DNA of 62,998 nt. It comes from an uncultured Prevotellaceae bacterium (GTDB lineage Bacteria > Bacteroidota > Bacteroidia > Bacteroidales > Bacteroidaceae). Positions 1-8,426 of this stretch are shown piece by piece; position 1 is the first letter of the stretch; each line of letters starts with the position of its first letter. Location: contig CAMJQA010000012.1 in assembly GCA_946407895.1 (NCBI GenBank), positions 1 through 62,998 on the forward strand, read 5' to 3'. The notes beneath the pieces are model-generated. The model was given only the letters and a program-made list of their open reading frames with translations. It did not search any database and was not told where the DNA came from. Position numbers and translations under genes: made by a program.

Positions 1-672
1 AACGTAGGCATCTGGGGCACCAGCATCTGCGGCGGCGAGATACTCGACAGCCGGCAGGGACTGCCCGAGAGCGCCTACCTGAAGCATCCCACCAAGGAGG
101 GGCCCGAGCAGCTGAGCATAGGATTCCGGCAGGGCGAGATATGCAGCGTGAACGGCCGCGAATATGACGACAAGATAGCTGCCATACAGGAGGTGGAGCG
201 CATAGGAGCAGCCTACGCCATCGGGCGCGACTGCCACGTAGGCGACACCATCATCGGCATCAAGGGCCGCGTAGGCTTCGAGGCCGCCGCCCCGATGCTC
301 ATCATCGCCGCCCACCGCTTCCTGGAGAAGTTCACCCTGTCGAAGTGGCAGCAGTACTGGAAGGACCAGATTGCCAACTGGTACGGCATGTTCCTGCACG
401 AGAGCCAGTACCTGGAGCCCGTCATGCCCGACATGGAGGCCATGCTCCTGAGCAGCCAGCGCCACGTAAACGGCACGGTAACCCTGGAGCTGCGTCCCTA
501 CTCGTTCCAGACCGTAGGCTGCGACTCGCCCGACGACCTGGTGAAGAACAAACTGGGCGAATACGGCGAAACCGCCAAGGCTTGGACCAGCGAGGACGCC
601 AAGGGCTTCATCAAAGTTACCAGCACACCGCTCAGGGCTTACTACCTGGCACATCCGGGGGAGAGGGAATGA
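1..672 (+). CDS. argG: Argininosuccinate synthase, 3' part (5' end outside window)
   Basis: Joins citrulline and aspartate with ATP to form argininosuccinate, the penultimate step of arginine synthesis, in the cytosol. The reading frame is open from base 1, so the N-terminal ATP-binding half lies upstream of the window. About 223 residues remain. They include the family stretches GIWGTSICGGEILDS, AAYAIGRD, HVGDTIIGIKGRVGFEAA and HESQYLEPVM, and the protein ends FIKVTSTPLRAYYLAHPGERE. The arrangement resembles the Bacteroides-type enzyme by recall of family sequences. The TGA stop overlaps the argC start by four bases (ATGA), which indicates translational coupling. Confidence 0.95.
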   Translation, partial: NVGIWGTSICGGEILDSRQGLPESAYLKHPTKEGPEQLSIGFRQGEICSVNGREYDDKIAAIQEVERIGAAYAIGRDCHVGDTIIGIKGRVGFEAAAPMLIIAAHRFLEKFTLSKWQQYWKDQIANWYGMFLHESQYLEPVMPDMEAMLLSSQRHVNGTVTLELRPYSFQTVGCDSPDDLVKNKLGEYGETAKAWTSEDAKGFIKVTSTPLRAYYLAHPGERE

Positions 673-1634
673 TACGCATAGGCATCCTTGGCGCCGCCGG
701 CTATACCGGAGGCGAGCTGATACGCCTGCTGCTGAACCATCCGCAGGCAGAGATTGTATTTGCCAACAGCGAGAGCAACGCAGGCAACCCCGTGAGCGAC
801 GTACACGAAGGACTCGTGGGCGATACGGACCTGACGTTTACTTCCGAAATGCCCTTCGACGAGGTGGACGTCATCTTCCTCTGCTTCGGGCACGGCAAGA
901 GCGAGCAGTTCCTGAAGGAGCATCCGGTACCCGGGCACGTCAGGATAATAGACCTGGCACAAGACTTCCGCATCAGCGGGCAGCACGACTTCGTCTATGG
1001 CCTGCCCGAGACGCACCGCGAGCAGATCCGCCAGGCCCTCCACCTGGCCAACCCCGGCTGCTTTGCCACCTGCATCCAACTGGCCCTGCTGCCCGCCCTG
1101 CAAGGAGGCCTCATCAGCGGCGACATCCACGTGAACGGCATCACCGGCAGCACAGGAGCCGGACAGAAGCCGGGGGCAACAACCCACTTCTCGTGGCGCA
1201 ACGACAACATATCGGTATATAAGACCTTCACCCACCAGCACCTGCTGGAGATTAACCAGACGGTTCAGGAACTCCGACCCGGCTACCAGGGTCGTGTGCT
1301 CTTCATTCCCCAGCGCGGCTGCTTTGCCCGCGGCATCTTCGTAACGGCCTACGCCAAGTGCAGCAAGTCCCTGGAGGAGGTGCAGCAGGCCTATGCCGAA
1401 TACTACAAGGATGCCGCCTTTACGCACCTGGTCGCCAAGAGCCCCGACATGAAGCAGGTGGTCAATACCAACAAGGCTGTGGTTTATGTGGAGAAGTACG
1501 AGGACCAGCTGCTCATGATCTCCTGCATCGACAACCTGCTGAAGGGAGCCGTTGGCCAGGCCGTACAGAATATGAACCTGATGTTCGGCCTCGACGAGCG
1601 AACGGGCCTCAACCTAAAGGCCTCAGCCTTCTGA
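669..1634 (+). CDS. argC: N-acetyl/succinyl-gamma-glutamyl-phosphate reductase
   Basis: NADPH-dependent reductase that converts the acylated glutamyl phosphate to its semialdehyde. The protein has 321 residues. A nucleotide-binding motif GAAGYTGG sits at residues 8-15 and the catalytic cysteine is in NPGCFATC (Cys131). The ATG at 669 overlaps the argG stop and is the only start that gives the standard N-terminus MIRIGILGAAGYTGG; a longer upstream frame overlaps argG and is not needed. Because this genome carries the succinyl-type ArgF', the true substrate may be N-succinyl rather than N-acetyl; the sequence alone does not decide this. Confidence 0.96.
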   Translation: MIRIGILGAAGYTGGELIRLLLNHPQAEIVFANSESNAGNPVSDVHEGLVGDTDLTFTSEMPFDEVDVIFLCFGHGKSEQFLKEHPVPGHVRIIDLAQDFRISGQHDFVYGLPETHREQIRQALHLANPGCFATCIQLALLPALQGGLISGDIHVNGITGSTGAGQKPGATTHFSWRNDNISVYKTFTHQHLLEINQTVQELRPGYQGRVLFIPQRGCFARGIFVTAYAKCSKSLEEVQQAYAEYYKDAAFTHLVAKSPDMKQVVNTNKAVVYVEKYEDQLLMISCIDNLLKGAVGQAVQNMNLMFGLDERTGLNLKASAF

Positions 1635-1683
1635 GCCGAAACATCGAAATATCGAAACATCGAGACAGAATTAAGACCGTAAT

Positions 1684-2817
1684 ATGGAACTATTTGACGT
1701 ATATCCCCTGTTCCCCATCAGTATCGTTCGCGGGCAGGGCTGCAAGGTTTGGGACAGCGAGGGCCGGGAATACCTTGACCTCTACGGCGGACATGCCGTA
1801 ATCAGCGTTGGGCACAGCCACCCGCACTACGTTGAGGCAATCAGCAGGCAGGTGGCAACATTGGGCTTCTACAGCAACTCCGTGCAGAACCCCCTGCAGA
1901 AGGAGCTGGCACACCGGCTGGGCCGCGCCTGCGGCTACGAAGACTACAGCCTATTCCTCATCAACAGCGGAGCCGAGGCCAACGAGAATGCCCTGAAGCT
2001 GGCCTCCTTCTACAACGGACGCACCCGCATCCTATCTTTGGAGAAAGCCTTCCACGGACGCACCAGCCTGGCTGTGGAAGCTACGGCTAACCCAAAGATC
2101 ATTGCCCCCATCAACAGCAACGGGCACGTCACCTACCTGCCGCTGAACGACATAGAAGCCTGGCGCCGCGAGCTGGAGAAGGGCGACGTCTGCGCCTGCA
2201 TCCTGGAGTGCATCCAGGGCGTTGGCGGCATCCGGCTGGTCAGCGCCGACTTCCTGCAGGCGCTGCGCAAGCTCTGCGACGAGTACAACACCGTGCTCAT
2301 CTGCGACGAGATTCAGTGCGGCTACGGCCGCAGCGGCCGTTTCTTTGCCCACCAGCACCTGGGCGTGAAGCCCGACCTGATAACGGTGGCCAAGGGCATC
2401 TGCAACGGATTCCCCATGGGGGCAGTCCTCATCTCGCCCAAGTTCGCCCCCGTCTATGGCCAGCTGGGCACCACCTTTGGCGGCAATCACCTGGGCTGCG
2501 CCGGCGCCCTGGCCGTACTGGACATCATAGAGGAAGAGCACCTGGTGGAGAACGCAGCCCGGGTAGGCACCTTCCTGATTGACGAGCTGAAGAAGCTGGC
2601 GGGCACCCATCACATTACGGACGTTCGCGGCGAGGGCCTGATGATAGGCATCGAGCTGGACATCCCCTACAAGGAACCGCGCAGCCGCCTCATCTTCGAG
2701 GAGCATTGCTTCACGGGCTGCTCCGGCACCAACGTAATCCGCCTGCTGCCGCCCCTCTGCCTGACGATGGACGAGGCACAGCAGTTCCTTGAGAAACTGA
2801 AACACGTACTACAGTAA
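1684..2817 (+). CDS. argD: Acetylornithine/succinylornithine aminotransferase
   Basis: PLP-dependent class III aminotransferase that makes the acylated ornithine. The protein has 377 residues. SGAEANENALKLA (about residues 95-107) binds the phosphate, Asp208 in LICDEIQCGYGR contacts the pyridine nitrogen, and Lys237 in LITVAKGICNGFPMG is the Schiff-base lysine. It is a normal full-length family member lying 49 bp after argC in the same transcription unit. The neighbouring argF' suggests the physiological acyl group is succinyl, which is inference. Confidence 0.95.
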   Translation: MELFDVYPLFPISIVRGQGCKVWDSEGREYLDLYGGHAVISVGHSHPHYVEAISRQVATLGFYSNSVQNPLQKELAHRLGRACGYEDYSLFLINSGAEANENALKLASFYNGRTRILSLEKAFHGRTSLAVEATANPKIIAPINSNGHVTYLPLNDIEAWRRELEKGDVCACILECIQGVGGIRLVSADFLQALRKLCDEYNTVLICDEIQCGYGRSGRFFAHQHLGVKPDLITVAKGICNGFPMGAVLISPKFAPVYGQLGTTFGGNHLGCAGALAVLDIIEEEHLVENAARVGTFLIDELKKLAGTHHITDVRGEGLMIGIELDIPYKEPRSRLIFEEHCFTGCSGTNVIRLLPPLCLTMDEAQQFLEKLKHVLQ

Positions 2818-2831
2818 AGAAAGATATATTT

Positions 2832-3386
2832 ATGAACGAAGACCTCAAGCTAATAGGCCAACGACTGAAAGGCCTGCGCGATGTGCTCGACATCGAGGCG
2901 CAAGAGATTGCCGCCCTGTGCGGCATCAGCCCGGAACAGTACCTGAAAATGGAGAGCGGCGAAAGCGAACTGTCGGTTGCGAACCTGCAGAAGATTGCCA
3001 AGGAGTACAACATATCCCTCGACGTGCTGCTGTTCGGCGAAGAACCTCACATGCGAACCTACTTCCTGACCCGCCGCGGACAGGGCCTGCACGTAGAGCG
3101 CCGCAAGGCGTATCACTACGAGAGCCTGGCAAGCGGATTCCAGGGCAGAAAGGCGGAGCCGTTCATCGTGACGGTGGAGCCGAAGCCCGAGGACGCTCCC
3201 CGCGAGAGCAATTCCCACTCGGGGCAGGAGTTCAACATGGTCTTCGAAGGCACGCTGGAGCTGACCATCGGCAGCAAAGTGCTGACGCTCAACGTGGGCG
3301 ACAGCATTTACTTCGATGCCACGCATCCCCACGGCATGAGGGCTCTTGAAGGCAAGCCAGTAAAGTTCCTTGCCATCATCTTCTAA
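2832..3386 (+). CDS. XRE-family regulator with C-terminal cupin domain
   Basis: Probable transcription regulator that senses a small ligand. Residues 1-65 form a helix-turn-helix of the XRE/Cro type (KGLRDVLDIEAQEIAALCGISPEQYLKMESGESELSV region). Residues 105-184 form a single cupin barrel with the pattern NSHSGQEFNMVFEGTLELTIG and later GDSIYFDATHPHGM. It lies 14 bp after argD and overlaps no real start downstream. XRE-cupin proteins often control the genes beside them, so the acyl-CoA synthetase that follows is the obvious candidate target (inference). No gene symbol is justified. Confidence 0.9.
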   Translation: MNEDLKLIGQRLKGLRDVLDIEAQEIAALCGISPEQYLKMESGESELSVANLQKIAKEYNISLDVLLFGEEPHMRTYFLTRRGQGLHVERRKAYHYESLASGFQGRKAEPFIVTVEPKPEDAPRESNSHSGQEFNMVFEGTLELTIGSKVLTLNVGDSIYFDATHPHGMRALEGKPVKFLAIIF

Positions 3387-3399
3387 ACGCAATGAAGCT

Positions 3400-5064
3400 A
3401 TGATTGAGCGATTTCTAAAACAGACCACCTTTACCTCTGAGGAGGACTACCGCCAGCACCTGGAGTTCCTGGTTCCCGACAACTTCAACTTCGCATACGA
3501 TGTAATGGACGTCTGGGCACAGGAGGCTCCCGAGAAACTGGCCCTGCTGTGGACGAACGACCAGGGCGAGGAGATACGCACCACATTTGGCAAGCTGAAG
3601 GAGCAGACAGACCAGGCCGCATCCTACCTGCAGACCCTGGGCATTGGCAAGGGCGACCCCGTGATGCTCATCCTGAAGCGCCGATACGAATGGTGGGTAG
3701 TCATGCTGGCCCTCCACAAGTTGGGCGCGGTTGTTATTCCCGCTACGCACATGCTGACGAAGCACGACGTAGTCTATCGCAACACGAGGGCCAGCGTTAA
3801 GGCAATCATCTGCGTGGACGATGCCTATGTGCTCCAGCAGATTGCGCTGGCCAAGCCAGAGAGCCCCAGCGTTGGGCTCTACATCGTCGTCGGGGGGAAC
3901 GTGCCCCAAGGCTTTCACGACTACCTGAAAGAAATTCAGCAGGCACCCGCGTTCAGGAAGCCGGCGTTCGTCAACAGCAACGACGATACCATGCTGATGT
4001 ACTTCACCAGCGGCACCAGCGGCGAGCCCAAGATGGTGGCGCACGATTTCCTCTACGCAATGGGACACCTGACGACGGGCGTCTTCTGGCACAACCTGCA
4101 CGAGGGTTCGCTGCACCTGACGGTTGCCGACACGGGCTGGGGTAAGGCCGTATGGGGAAAGTTCTACGGCCAGTGGTTTGCCGGAGCAACTGTTTTCGTG
4201 TTCGACCACGAGAAGTTCAATGCCGATACCCTTCTCAGGCAGATAGAGAAGTACAGGGTGACGAGCTTCTGTGCCCCGCCCACCATATACCGTTTCATGA
4301 TTCGCGAGGACTTGTCCAAGTACGACCTCTCGTCGCTGGAGTATTGCACGACGGCCGGCGAGGCGCTGAACCCCGCCGTCTTCGATAAATTCTATGAGAA
4401 GACGGGTATAAAGATGATGGAGGGCTTCGGGCAGACCGAGACGACGATGACGCTGGGCACCTTCCCCTGGATGACGCCCAAGCCCGGCTCGATGGGAATG
4501 CCCAATGCGCAGTACGACATTGACCTGCTGCGGCCCGACGGCACCAGCTGCGAGGACGGCGAGAAGGGCGAGATCGTAGTCCGCGTTGGAAAGAAGAAGC
4601 CCATTGGCCTGTTCAAGGAATACTACCGCGACCCGGAACTGACTCGCGAGGCCTGGCACGACGGCGTTTACTACACGGGCGACATGGCCTGGCGCGACGA
4701 GGACGGCTACTACTGGTTTGAGGGCCGCATCGACGATGTGATCAAGAGTTCGGGCTACCGCATCGGCCCCTTCGAGGTGGAGAGCGCCCTGATGACGCAC
4801 CCGGCCGTTGTGGAATGCGCTATCACCGGCGTGCCCGACGACATACGGGGCATGGTGGTGAAGGCAACCGTTGTGCTGGGCAGGGAATGGAAGGACAAAG
4901 CGGGCGATGAGCTCATCAGGGAGCTGCAGCAGCATGTGAAGCGCGTGACGGCACCCTACAAGTACCCGCGCATAGTGGAGTTTGTGGACGAACTGCCCAA
5001 AACCATCAGCGGAAAGATACGCCGCGTGGAGATCAGGCAAAAAGACAAGGGAGAAGCCTTATGA
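3400..5064 (+). CDS. AMP-forming acyl-CoA synthetase (acetyl/medium-chain type)
   Basis: Activates a carboxylate to its acyl-AMP and then acyl-CoA. The ATP-binding loop YFTSGTSGEPKM is at residues 201-212. The adenylate motif is represented by YYTGDMAWRDEDGYYWFEGRIDDVIKSSGYRIGP (split here: hinge at GRIDDVIKSSG), and the catalytic lysine is in PKTISGKIRR (Lys539). The ATG at 3400 gives MIERFLKQTTFTSEEDYRQ; an earlier in-frame ATG at 3370 lies inside the preceding gene and only adds junk residues. The stop overlaps proC by four bases. Family-level similarity is to medium-chain and acetyl-CoA synthetases; the substrate is unknown. Confidence 0.92.
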   Translation: MIERFLKQTTFTSEEDYRQHLEFLVPDNFNFAYDVMDVWAQEAPEKLALLWTNDQGEEIRTTFGKLKEQTDQAASYLQTLGIGKGDPVMLILKRRYEWWVVMLALHKLGAVVIPATHMLTKHDVVYRNTRASVKAIICVDDAYVLQQIALAKPESPSVGLYIVVGGNVPQGFHDYLKEIQQAPAFRKPAFVNSNDDTMLMYFTSGTSGEPKMVAHDFLYAMGHLTTGVFWHNLHEGSLHLTVADTGWGKAVWGKFYGQWFAGATVFVFDHEKFNADTLLRQIEKYRVTSFCAPPTIYRFMIREDLSKYDLSSLEYCTTAGEALNPAVFDKFYEKTGIKMMEGFGQTETTMTLGTFPWMTPKPGSMGMPNAQYDIDLLRPDGTSCEDGEKGEIVVRVGKKKPIGLFKEYYRDPELTREAWHDGVYYTGDMAWRDEDGYYWFEGRIDDVIKSSGYRIGPFEVESALMTHPAVVECAITGVPDDIRGMVVKATVVLGREWKDKAGDELIRELQQHVKRVTAPYKYPRIVEFVDELPKTISGKIRRVEIRQKDKGEAL

Positions 5065-5846
5065 GAGTGGCAATAATAGGAGCCGGCAATATGGGCGGCG
5101 CCCTGGCCAGGGGACTGGCTCAGGGAACAATCATACGAAGGGAGGACATCTGCGTGAGCAATCCCGGCGAGGGGAAGCTGAAGGCCCTGCGCGAGGATTT
5201 CCCCGAAATACGGGTAACCACCGACAACCGGGCGTGCATCAATGGCGCCGACATTATTGTGCTGGCCGTAAAGCCGTGGAAGCTCGACGACGTGGCAGGG
5301 GAAATCCTGCCCGCGATGGATGAGCGCCAGACGGTCTGCTCGATGGTTGGCGGCGTGGGGATTGAGCTGCTGAAGGAGAAGTTTGCCCCCCTGACCCTGC
5401 CGCTGTACTACCTGATACCGAACACGGCCATTGCACGGCGGGAGAGCATGACGTTCATGGCGTCGGCCAACAGCACGGCTCAGATGGACGCCCTGCTGCT
5501 CAGCGTCTTCCGCGAGCTGGGCGATGCCATGCTGGTTGAGGAGCGGCTGATGAACGCCGGCATGGTGCTGGCCTCATGCGGCATAGCCAATGCCTTGCGC
5601 TACGTAAGGGCGGCCACCCAGGGCGGCGTGCAGCTGGGTTTCCGCGCCGCGGAGGCCCAGCACATTGTGGCGCAGACCCTGCGCGGGGCGGCAAGCCTGC
5701 TGGAGGCCGAGGGGGCGCATGCCGAAGCCGAGATTGACCGGGTGACTACGCCGGGCGGACTGACCATACGCGGGCTGAACGCCATGGAGCAGGCCGGGTT
5801 CACTAATGCCGTAATACAGGGGCTGCTGGCCGCAATGCCCCGTTAG
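5061..5846 (+). CDS. proC: Pyrroline-5-carboxylate reductase
   Basis: Last step of proline synthesis, reducing pyrroline-5-carboxylate with NAD(P)H. The protein has 261 residues, a normal length. It has an N-terminal Rossmann motif GAGNMGG at residues 7-13 and the family C-terminal block VTTPGGLTIRGLNAMEQAGF near residues 229-248. The start codon overlaps the acyl-CoA synthetase stop (ATGA), so the two are probably translationally coupled. proB follows after 6 bp. Confidence 0.96.
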   Translation: MRVAIIGAGNMGGALARGLAQGTIIRREDICVSNPGEGKLKALREDFPEIRVTTDNRACINGADIIVLAVKPWKLDDVAGEILPAMDERQTVCSMVGGVGIELLKEKFAPLTLPLYYLIPNTAIARRESMTFMASANSTAQMDALLLSVFRELGDAMLVEERLMNAGMVLASCGIANALRYVRAATQGGVQLGFRAAEAQHIVAQTLRGAASLLEAEGAHAEAEIDRVTTPGGLTIRGLNAMEQAGFTNAVIQGLLAAMPR

Positions 5847-5852
5847 CAACAG

Positions 5853-6677
5853 ATGAGAAGCATGAGATACAGGAGAATAGCAGTTAAGGTAGGCAGCAAC
5901 GTTCTGACACGCAAGGACGGCACGCTGGACCTGACGCGCATGTCGGCCCTGGTGGACCAGATTGCCGACCTGCGCCGGGCAGGCACGGAGGTGATACTCG
6001 TATCCTCGGGTGCCGTGGCGAGCGGAAGGAGCGAGCTGCATTTGCCCAGCACCGAGACGGAGCGCATGGACAGCGTGGAGCAGCGACAGCTCTTCTCGGC
6101 CGTGGGGCAGGCCAAGCTGATGGGCCGGTACGTGGAACTCTTCCGCGACCACGGACTGCACGTGGGGCAGGTGCTCACCATGAAGGAGAACTTCTCCACG
6201 CCGCGGCAGAACGAGAACCAGCGGCAGTGCATGGCCGCCATGCTGGAGCACGGCGTGCTGCCCATCGTGAACGAGAACGACACGGTATGCGTGACCGAGC
6301 TGATGTTCACCGACAACGACGAGCTATCCGGCCTGGTGGCCCGGCTGATGGGATGCCAGGCCCTGGTCATCCTGTCGAACGTCGACGGGCTGTACACGGG
6401 TCACCCGGCCGAGGCGGGCTCGCGCATCATCAGTGAGGTACTCCCGGGCCAGGACCTCTCGGCCTGCATCAGCAGCTCGCAGTCCGCCGAGGGCCGCGGG
6501 GGCATGCAGAGCAAGTACAAGACGGCAACGGAGGTGGCGGCCACGGGCATAGACGTGTTCATTGCCAACGGCAAGAGGGAGCAGGTGCTATGCGACCTGA
6601 TGAACCAGCCCGGCCGGGTGCCGCACACCCACTTCATGGCCGGCGGCAAACAGCATGAATCACAGCAAAACCTATAA
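5853..6677 (+). CDS. proB: Glutamate 5-kinase, short form lacking the PUA domain
   Basis: Phosphorylates glutamate in the first step of proline synthesis. The amino-acid-kinase domain looks complete: KVGSNVL near residue 10, LVSSGAVASGR, VGQAKLMGRY, NENDTVCVTELMFTDNDELSG, and GRGGMQSKYKTA near residue 220. The protein stops at 274 residues. Many bacterial and Bacteroides family members continue for about 90 residues into a C-terminal PUA domain. Only 14 bp separate its stop from proA, so no PUA remnant remains downstream. Short G5Ks are known elsewhere, so the enzyme is probably active. The start could also be the methionine nine bases later. Confidence 0.94.
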   Translation: MRSMRYRRIAVKVGSNVLTRKDGTLDLTRMSALVDQIADLRRAGTEVILVSSGAVASGRSELHLPSTETERMDSVEQRQLFSAVGQAKLMGRYVELFRDHGLHVGQVLTMKENFSTPRQNENQRQCMAAMLEHGVLPIVNENDTVCVTELMFTDNDELSGLVARLMGCQALVILSNVDGLYTGHPAEAGSRIISEVLPGQDLSACISSSQSAEGRGGMQSKYKTATEVAATGIDVFIANGKREQVLCDLMNQPGRVPHTHFMAGGKQHESQQNL

Positions 6678-6691
6678 TATATATATAATGT

Positions 6692-7942
6692 ATGGCAATA
6701 GAGGGACTTAACCTGGACGAACAAGGCACCCGCGTGCGCCGGGCCGGCAGAGCCCTGGCACGACTGAGCGAGGCGGAGGTGAACGACATCCTGACAGACC
6801 TGGCCCGGGAGACAGAGCAGGGCATACCCGCCCTGCAGGCCGCGAATGCCCAGGACTTACGGATGATGGACCCGGCCGACCCGCGATACGACCGGCTGCA
6901 GCTTAACGAGGCTCGGCTGCGCGACATAGCAGACGACCTCAGGCATGTGGCCAGTCTGCCATCGCCGCTGGGCCGCGTGCTGAGCGAAACGACAAGGCCC
7001 AACGGGCTGAGGCTGCGGCGCGTGAGCGTGCCGTTCGGTGTCATCGGCATCATCTTCGAGGCCCGGCCGAACGTCTGCTTCGACTGCTTTGCACTCTGCC
7101 TGAAGGCCGGCAGCGCCTGCATACTGAAGGGCGGGAGCGATGCAGCCGAGAGCTGCCGGGCCATAGCAGGCCTGATACACCGCGTACTGCAGCGACACGG
7201 ACTGCCCGCCGAGGCTGCAATGCTGCTGACCACGCACGAGGCCACCGACTGGCTGCTGAAGGCACGAGGGACGGTGGAACTCATCATCCCCCGCGGCAGC
7301 CAGAGGCTGATTGACTACGTGCGGCGGAATGCCCGAGTGCCGGTGATTGAGACAGGGGCCGGGGTGGTGCATACCTACATCGACAGCCAGGCCGACCTGG
7401 AGAAGGCCACGGCCATCGTACTGAATGCCAAGACGCGCCGCGTGAGCGTATGCAACGCCCTCGACTGCCTCATCCTGCACGCCAGCCGCCTCGGGGACCT
7501 GCCCCTGATATGCGCCCCCCTGCTGCAGAAAGGCGTTATGATAGAGGCTGACGAGCGCGCTTTCCGACAGTTGGCACCCAACGCGCAGGTGGTGCAGGCC
7601 GGGGCGGACAGCTTCGGCACCGAATTCCTCGCATTGCGAATGGCCGTCAGGACGGTGGACTCGCTCGACGAGGCCCTGGCCCACATACGGCGCTTCGGCT
7701 CGGGGCACAGCGAGAGCATCGTCACCGAGGACGAGGAGGCGGCCCGCCGCTTCCAGCAGGAGGTGGATGCGGCCTGCGTCTACTGGAACGCGCCGACGAG
7801 CTTCACCGACGGCGCACAATTCGGGCTGGGAGCCGAGATAGGCATCAGCACGCAGAAGCTGCATGCCCGCGGGCCCATGGCGCTCGAGGAGCTGACCACG
7901 TACAAGTGGCTCATCGAGGGCGAGGGGCAGACACGGCCGTAA
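6692..7942 (+). CDS. proA: Gamma-glutamyl phosphate reductase
   Basis: NADPH-dependent reductase that makes glutamate-5-semialdehyde from the ProB product. The protein has 416 residues, standard for the family. Visible features are FGVIGIIFEARPNV at about residues 115-128, the KGGSDA nucleotide loop near 146, and the catalytic cysteine Cys254 in KTRRVSVCNALDCL. It follows proB by 14 bp, so proC-proB-proA make a complete glutamate-to-proline pathway in one run. It is the last gene of the run; a new promoter lies just downstream of it. Confidence 0.97.
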   Translation: MAIEGLNLDEQGTRVRRAGRALARLSEAEVNDILTDLARETEQGIPALQAANAQDLRMMDPADPRYDRLQLNEARLRDIADDLRHVASLPSPLGRVLSETTRPNGLRLRRVSVPFGVIGIIFEARPNVCFDCFALCLKAGSACILKGGSDAAESCRAIAGLIHRVLQRHGLPAEAAMLLTTHEATDWLLKARGTVELIIPRGSQRLIDYVRRNARVPVIETGAGVVHTYIDSQADLEKATAIVLNAKTRRVSVCNALDCLILHASRLGDLPLICAPLLQKGVMIEADERAFRQLAPNAQVVQAGADSFGTEFLALRMAVRTVDSLDEALAHIRRFGSGHSESIVTEDEEAARRFQQEVDAACVYWNAPTSFTDGAQFGLGAEIGISTQKLHARGPMALEELTTYKWLIEGEGQTRP

Positions 7943-7963
7943 CAGCACTTTTCCAGCGGAACA

Positions 7964-7995
7964 TTTCGCCGGACGGGCTTTTTTACGTAACTTTG
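7964..7995 (+). promoter_or_regulatory. Bacteroidota-type promoter for the TldD-like gene
   Basis: TTTC at 7964-7967, a 20-bp spacer, then TAACTTTG at 7988-7995 matches the TTTG/TAnnTTTG consensus with one change. The start codon it would serve is at 8417, so the predicted leader is about 410 nt and contains the whole 41-bp repeat array. The promoter is predicted from sequence only. Confidence 0.6.
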
Positions 7996-8069
7996 CAGGC
8001 GAATTGCTGCTCAGGCCTCAGAAAACGTGCAGCGAACCGCCGGACATGGGCCCGGAAAAAAAACGTGGA

Positions 8070-8340
8070 GACTTCCCAGACTTCGGGAAACGCGGTTTCG
8101 AGCGAAAAAAGACTTCCCAGACTTCGGGAAACGCAGTTTCAAGCGAAAAAAGACTTCCCAGACTTCGGGAAACGAATTTTCGAGCGAAAAAAGACTTCCC
8201 AGACTTCGGGAAACGAATTTTCGAGCGAAAAAAGACTTCCCAGACTTCGGGAAACGATTTTTCAAGCGAAAAAAGACTTCCCAGACTTCGGGAAAAAAAT
8301 TTTAGAATAAAAAAAGACTTCACAGAGCCAGAAAAAGAGA
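8070..8340 (+). repeat. 41-bp tandem repeat array in a predicted 5' leader
   Basis: Units begin at 8070, 8111, 8152, 8193, 8234 and 8275, exactly 41 bp apart, with a decayed seventh at 8316. Each starts GACTTCCCAGACTTCGGGAA and ends in an A-rich tract (GCGAAAAAA). TTCCC and GGGAA within each unit can pair around a 7-nt loop, so a transcript would be a string of small hairpins. All three forward frames stay open through the array because 41 is not a multiple of 3. I read that as a by-product of the repeat, not as coding. There are no unique spacers, so it is not a CRISPR. Confidence 0.9.
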
Positions 8341-8344
8341 GAAA

Positions 8345-8426
8345 AGCCCGAGCAGGGCATAAACAAGATAAGAGAATGAACAAATAGCCCGAGCAGGGCA
8401 TAAACAAGATAAGAGAATGAACAAAT
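8345..8426 (+). repeat. 41-bp tandem duplication spanning the start codon of the next gene
   Basis: Two perfect 41-bp copies, 8345-8385 and 8386-8426, each beginning AGCCCGAGCAGGGCATAAAC and each containing AGAGAATGAACAAAT. The second copy carries the real start at 8417. The first carries ATG-AAC-AAA-TAG at 8376, a three-residue mini-ORF (M-N-K-stop). The period equals that of the neighbouring array although the sequence is different. Confidence 0.9.

Noticed and set aside
8070..8340. CRISPR array
   Set aside because: The units abut without unique spacers and the whole 41-bp unit repeats, so it is a simple tandem repeat.
7906..8387. Three overlapping forward reading frames with QTSGN/DFPDFGK repeats
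   Set aside because: They arise because the 41-bp unit lacks stops in any frame; no start context or family supports coding.
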